Assembly: GCA_023974075.1 (NCBI GenBank)
Contig: CM043801.1
Span: 21,755,236-21,819,235 of the forward strand
DNA length: 64,000 bases
Reading direction: 5' to 3'
Source of the DNA: Chaenocephalus aceratus
Taxonomy: Eukaryota; Chordata; Actinopteri; Perciformes; Channichthyidae
The position numbers and the translations under genes were made by a program. This document shows, piece by piece, positions 63,801 through 64,000 of the stretch; position 1 is the first letter of the stretch; every line of letters starts with the position of its first letter. Under the pieces are notes generated by a model, which saw nothing but the letters and a program-made list of their open reading frames with translations, was not told where the DNA came from and did not search any database.

Positions 63801-64000
63801 CCCTATACGATCATTTCCTGATAACGATGACGCTATAGCCCCGCCTCTCCCCACCTCTGCTGCTCGCCCCCGCGTCACCCGCGTCATTGCTGATTTGTTT
63901 CGCCAACAACAACAACAACAATGGCGGATCACAGGGTTGCTTTCGTGCTCTAGATGCTACTGACCATGCTACAGATGTTAGTGCAAAATCTACAGCTCCT

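Larger units (their letters stand above)
38859..64000 (-). other. Upstream intron of gpc5, open at the window edge
   Basis: The acceptor for the exon at 38738-38858 is at 38859-38860. I searched the remainder for a minus-strand exon carrying the glypican Cys-Trp-Asn-Gly segment and did not find one, so at least 25 kb of intron is inferred. It contains the transposons and microsatellites listed separately. Stretches such as 39000-41600, 44000-46700, 50000-53300 and 53600-57000 show nothing I can name. Confidence 0.6.
62803..64000 (+). mobile_element. Outer DNA element, cut by a hAT insertion and by the window edge
   Basis: It begins GGCCCCGTCCACACGGAGAC, a terminus type seen in fish DNA transposons, and is CpG-rich. 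It is interrupted at 62981-63800 by a hAT element and resumes at 63801 or soon after. A (CAA)n leader precedes ATGGCGGATCACAGG at 63921, whose frame stops after 10 codons. The right end and target duplication lie outside, so the family cannot be set; it may be Harbinger-like. Confidence 0.55.

Overview
The window looks like a stretch of a ray-finned (teleost) fish chromosome: AT-rich, CpG-depleted DNA dense in CA/TG microsatellites and in DNA-transposon families typical of fish (hAT, PIF/Harbinger, TA-flanked elements, an L2-like LINE end). There is no bacterial-style gene packing. Almost all open reading frames are chance or microsatellite artefacts.

One protein gene can be supported. Three exons on the minus strand, at 38738-38858, 23917-24058 and 8919-9103, have consensus splice sites, matching codon phases and a continuous reading frame. 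Together they encode the C-terminal 148 residues of a glypican, best matched to the glypican-5 branch (gpc5; paralog letter not resolved). They cover the end of the conserved core, the acidic Ser-Gly region for heparan sulfate attachment, and the GPI-anchor signal. Introns of about 14.8 and 14.7 kb separate them. The sequence above 38858 is read as part of the next upstream intron, because I found no earlier glypican exon before the window ends.

Layout: 1-7969 is downstream of gpc5, with a CpG/ETS-rich cluster near 850-1050, a hairpin and a hAT-type MITE. 7970-8918 is the probable 3'UTR. 9104-23916 and 24059-38737 are introns with microsatellites, old repeats and a 2.37-kb TA-flanked element. 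38859-64000 is an upstream intron filled with transposons: an L2-like 3' end, several hAT MITEs, a 1.55-kb hAT copy with target-site duplication, a very young 934-bp PIF/Harbinger-type foldback element carrying a MADF-domain exon, and at the right edge an 820-bp hAT element inserted into another element.

The points most worth a second look are the near-identical long inverted repeats of the Harbinger-type element, with a 55-bp palindrome in each arm; a pair of ~145-bp inverted repeats that bracket the gpc5 exon at 38738-38858; the isolated CpG/ETS cluster near the left edge; and several perfect hairpins. I did not find a convincing new protein system.
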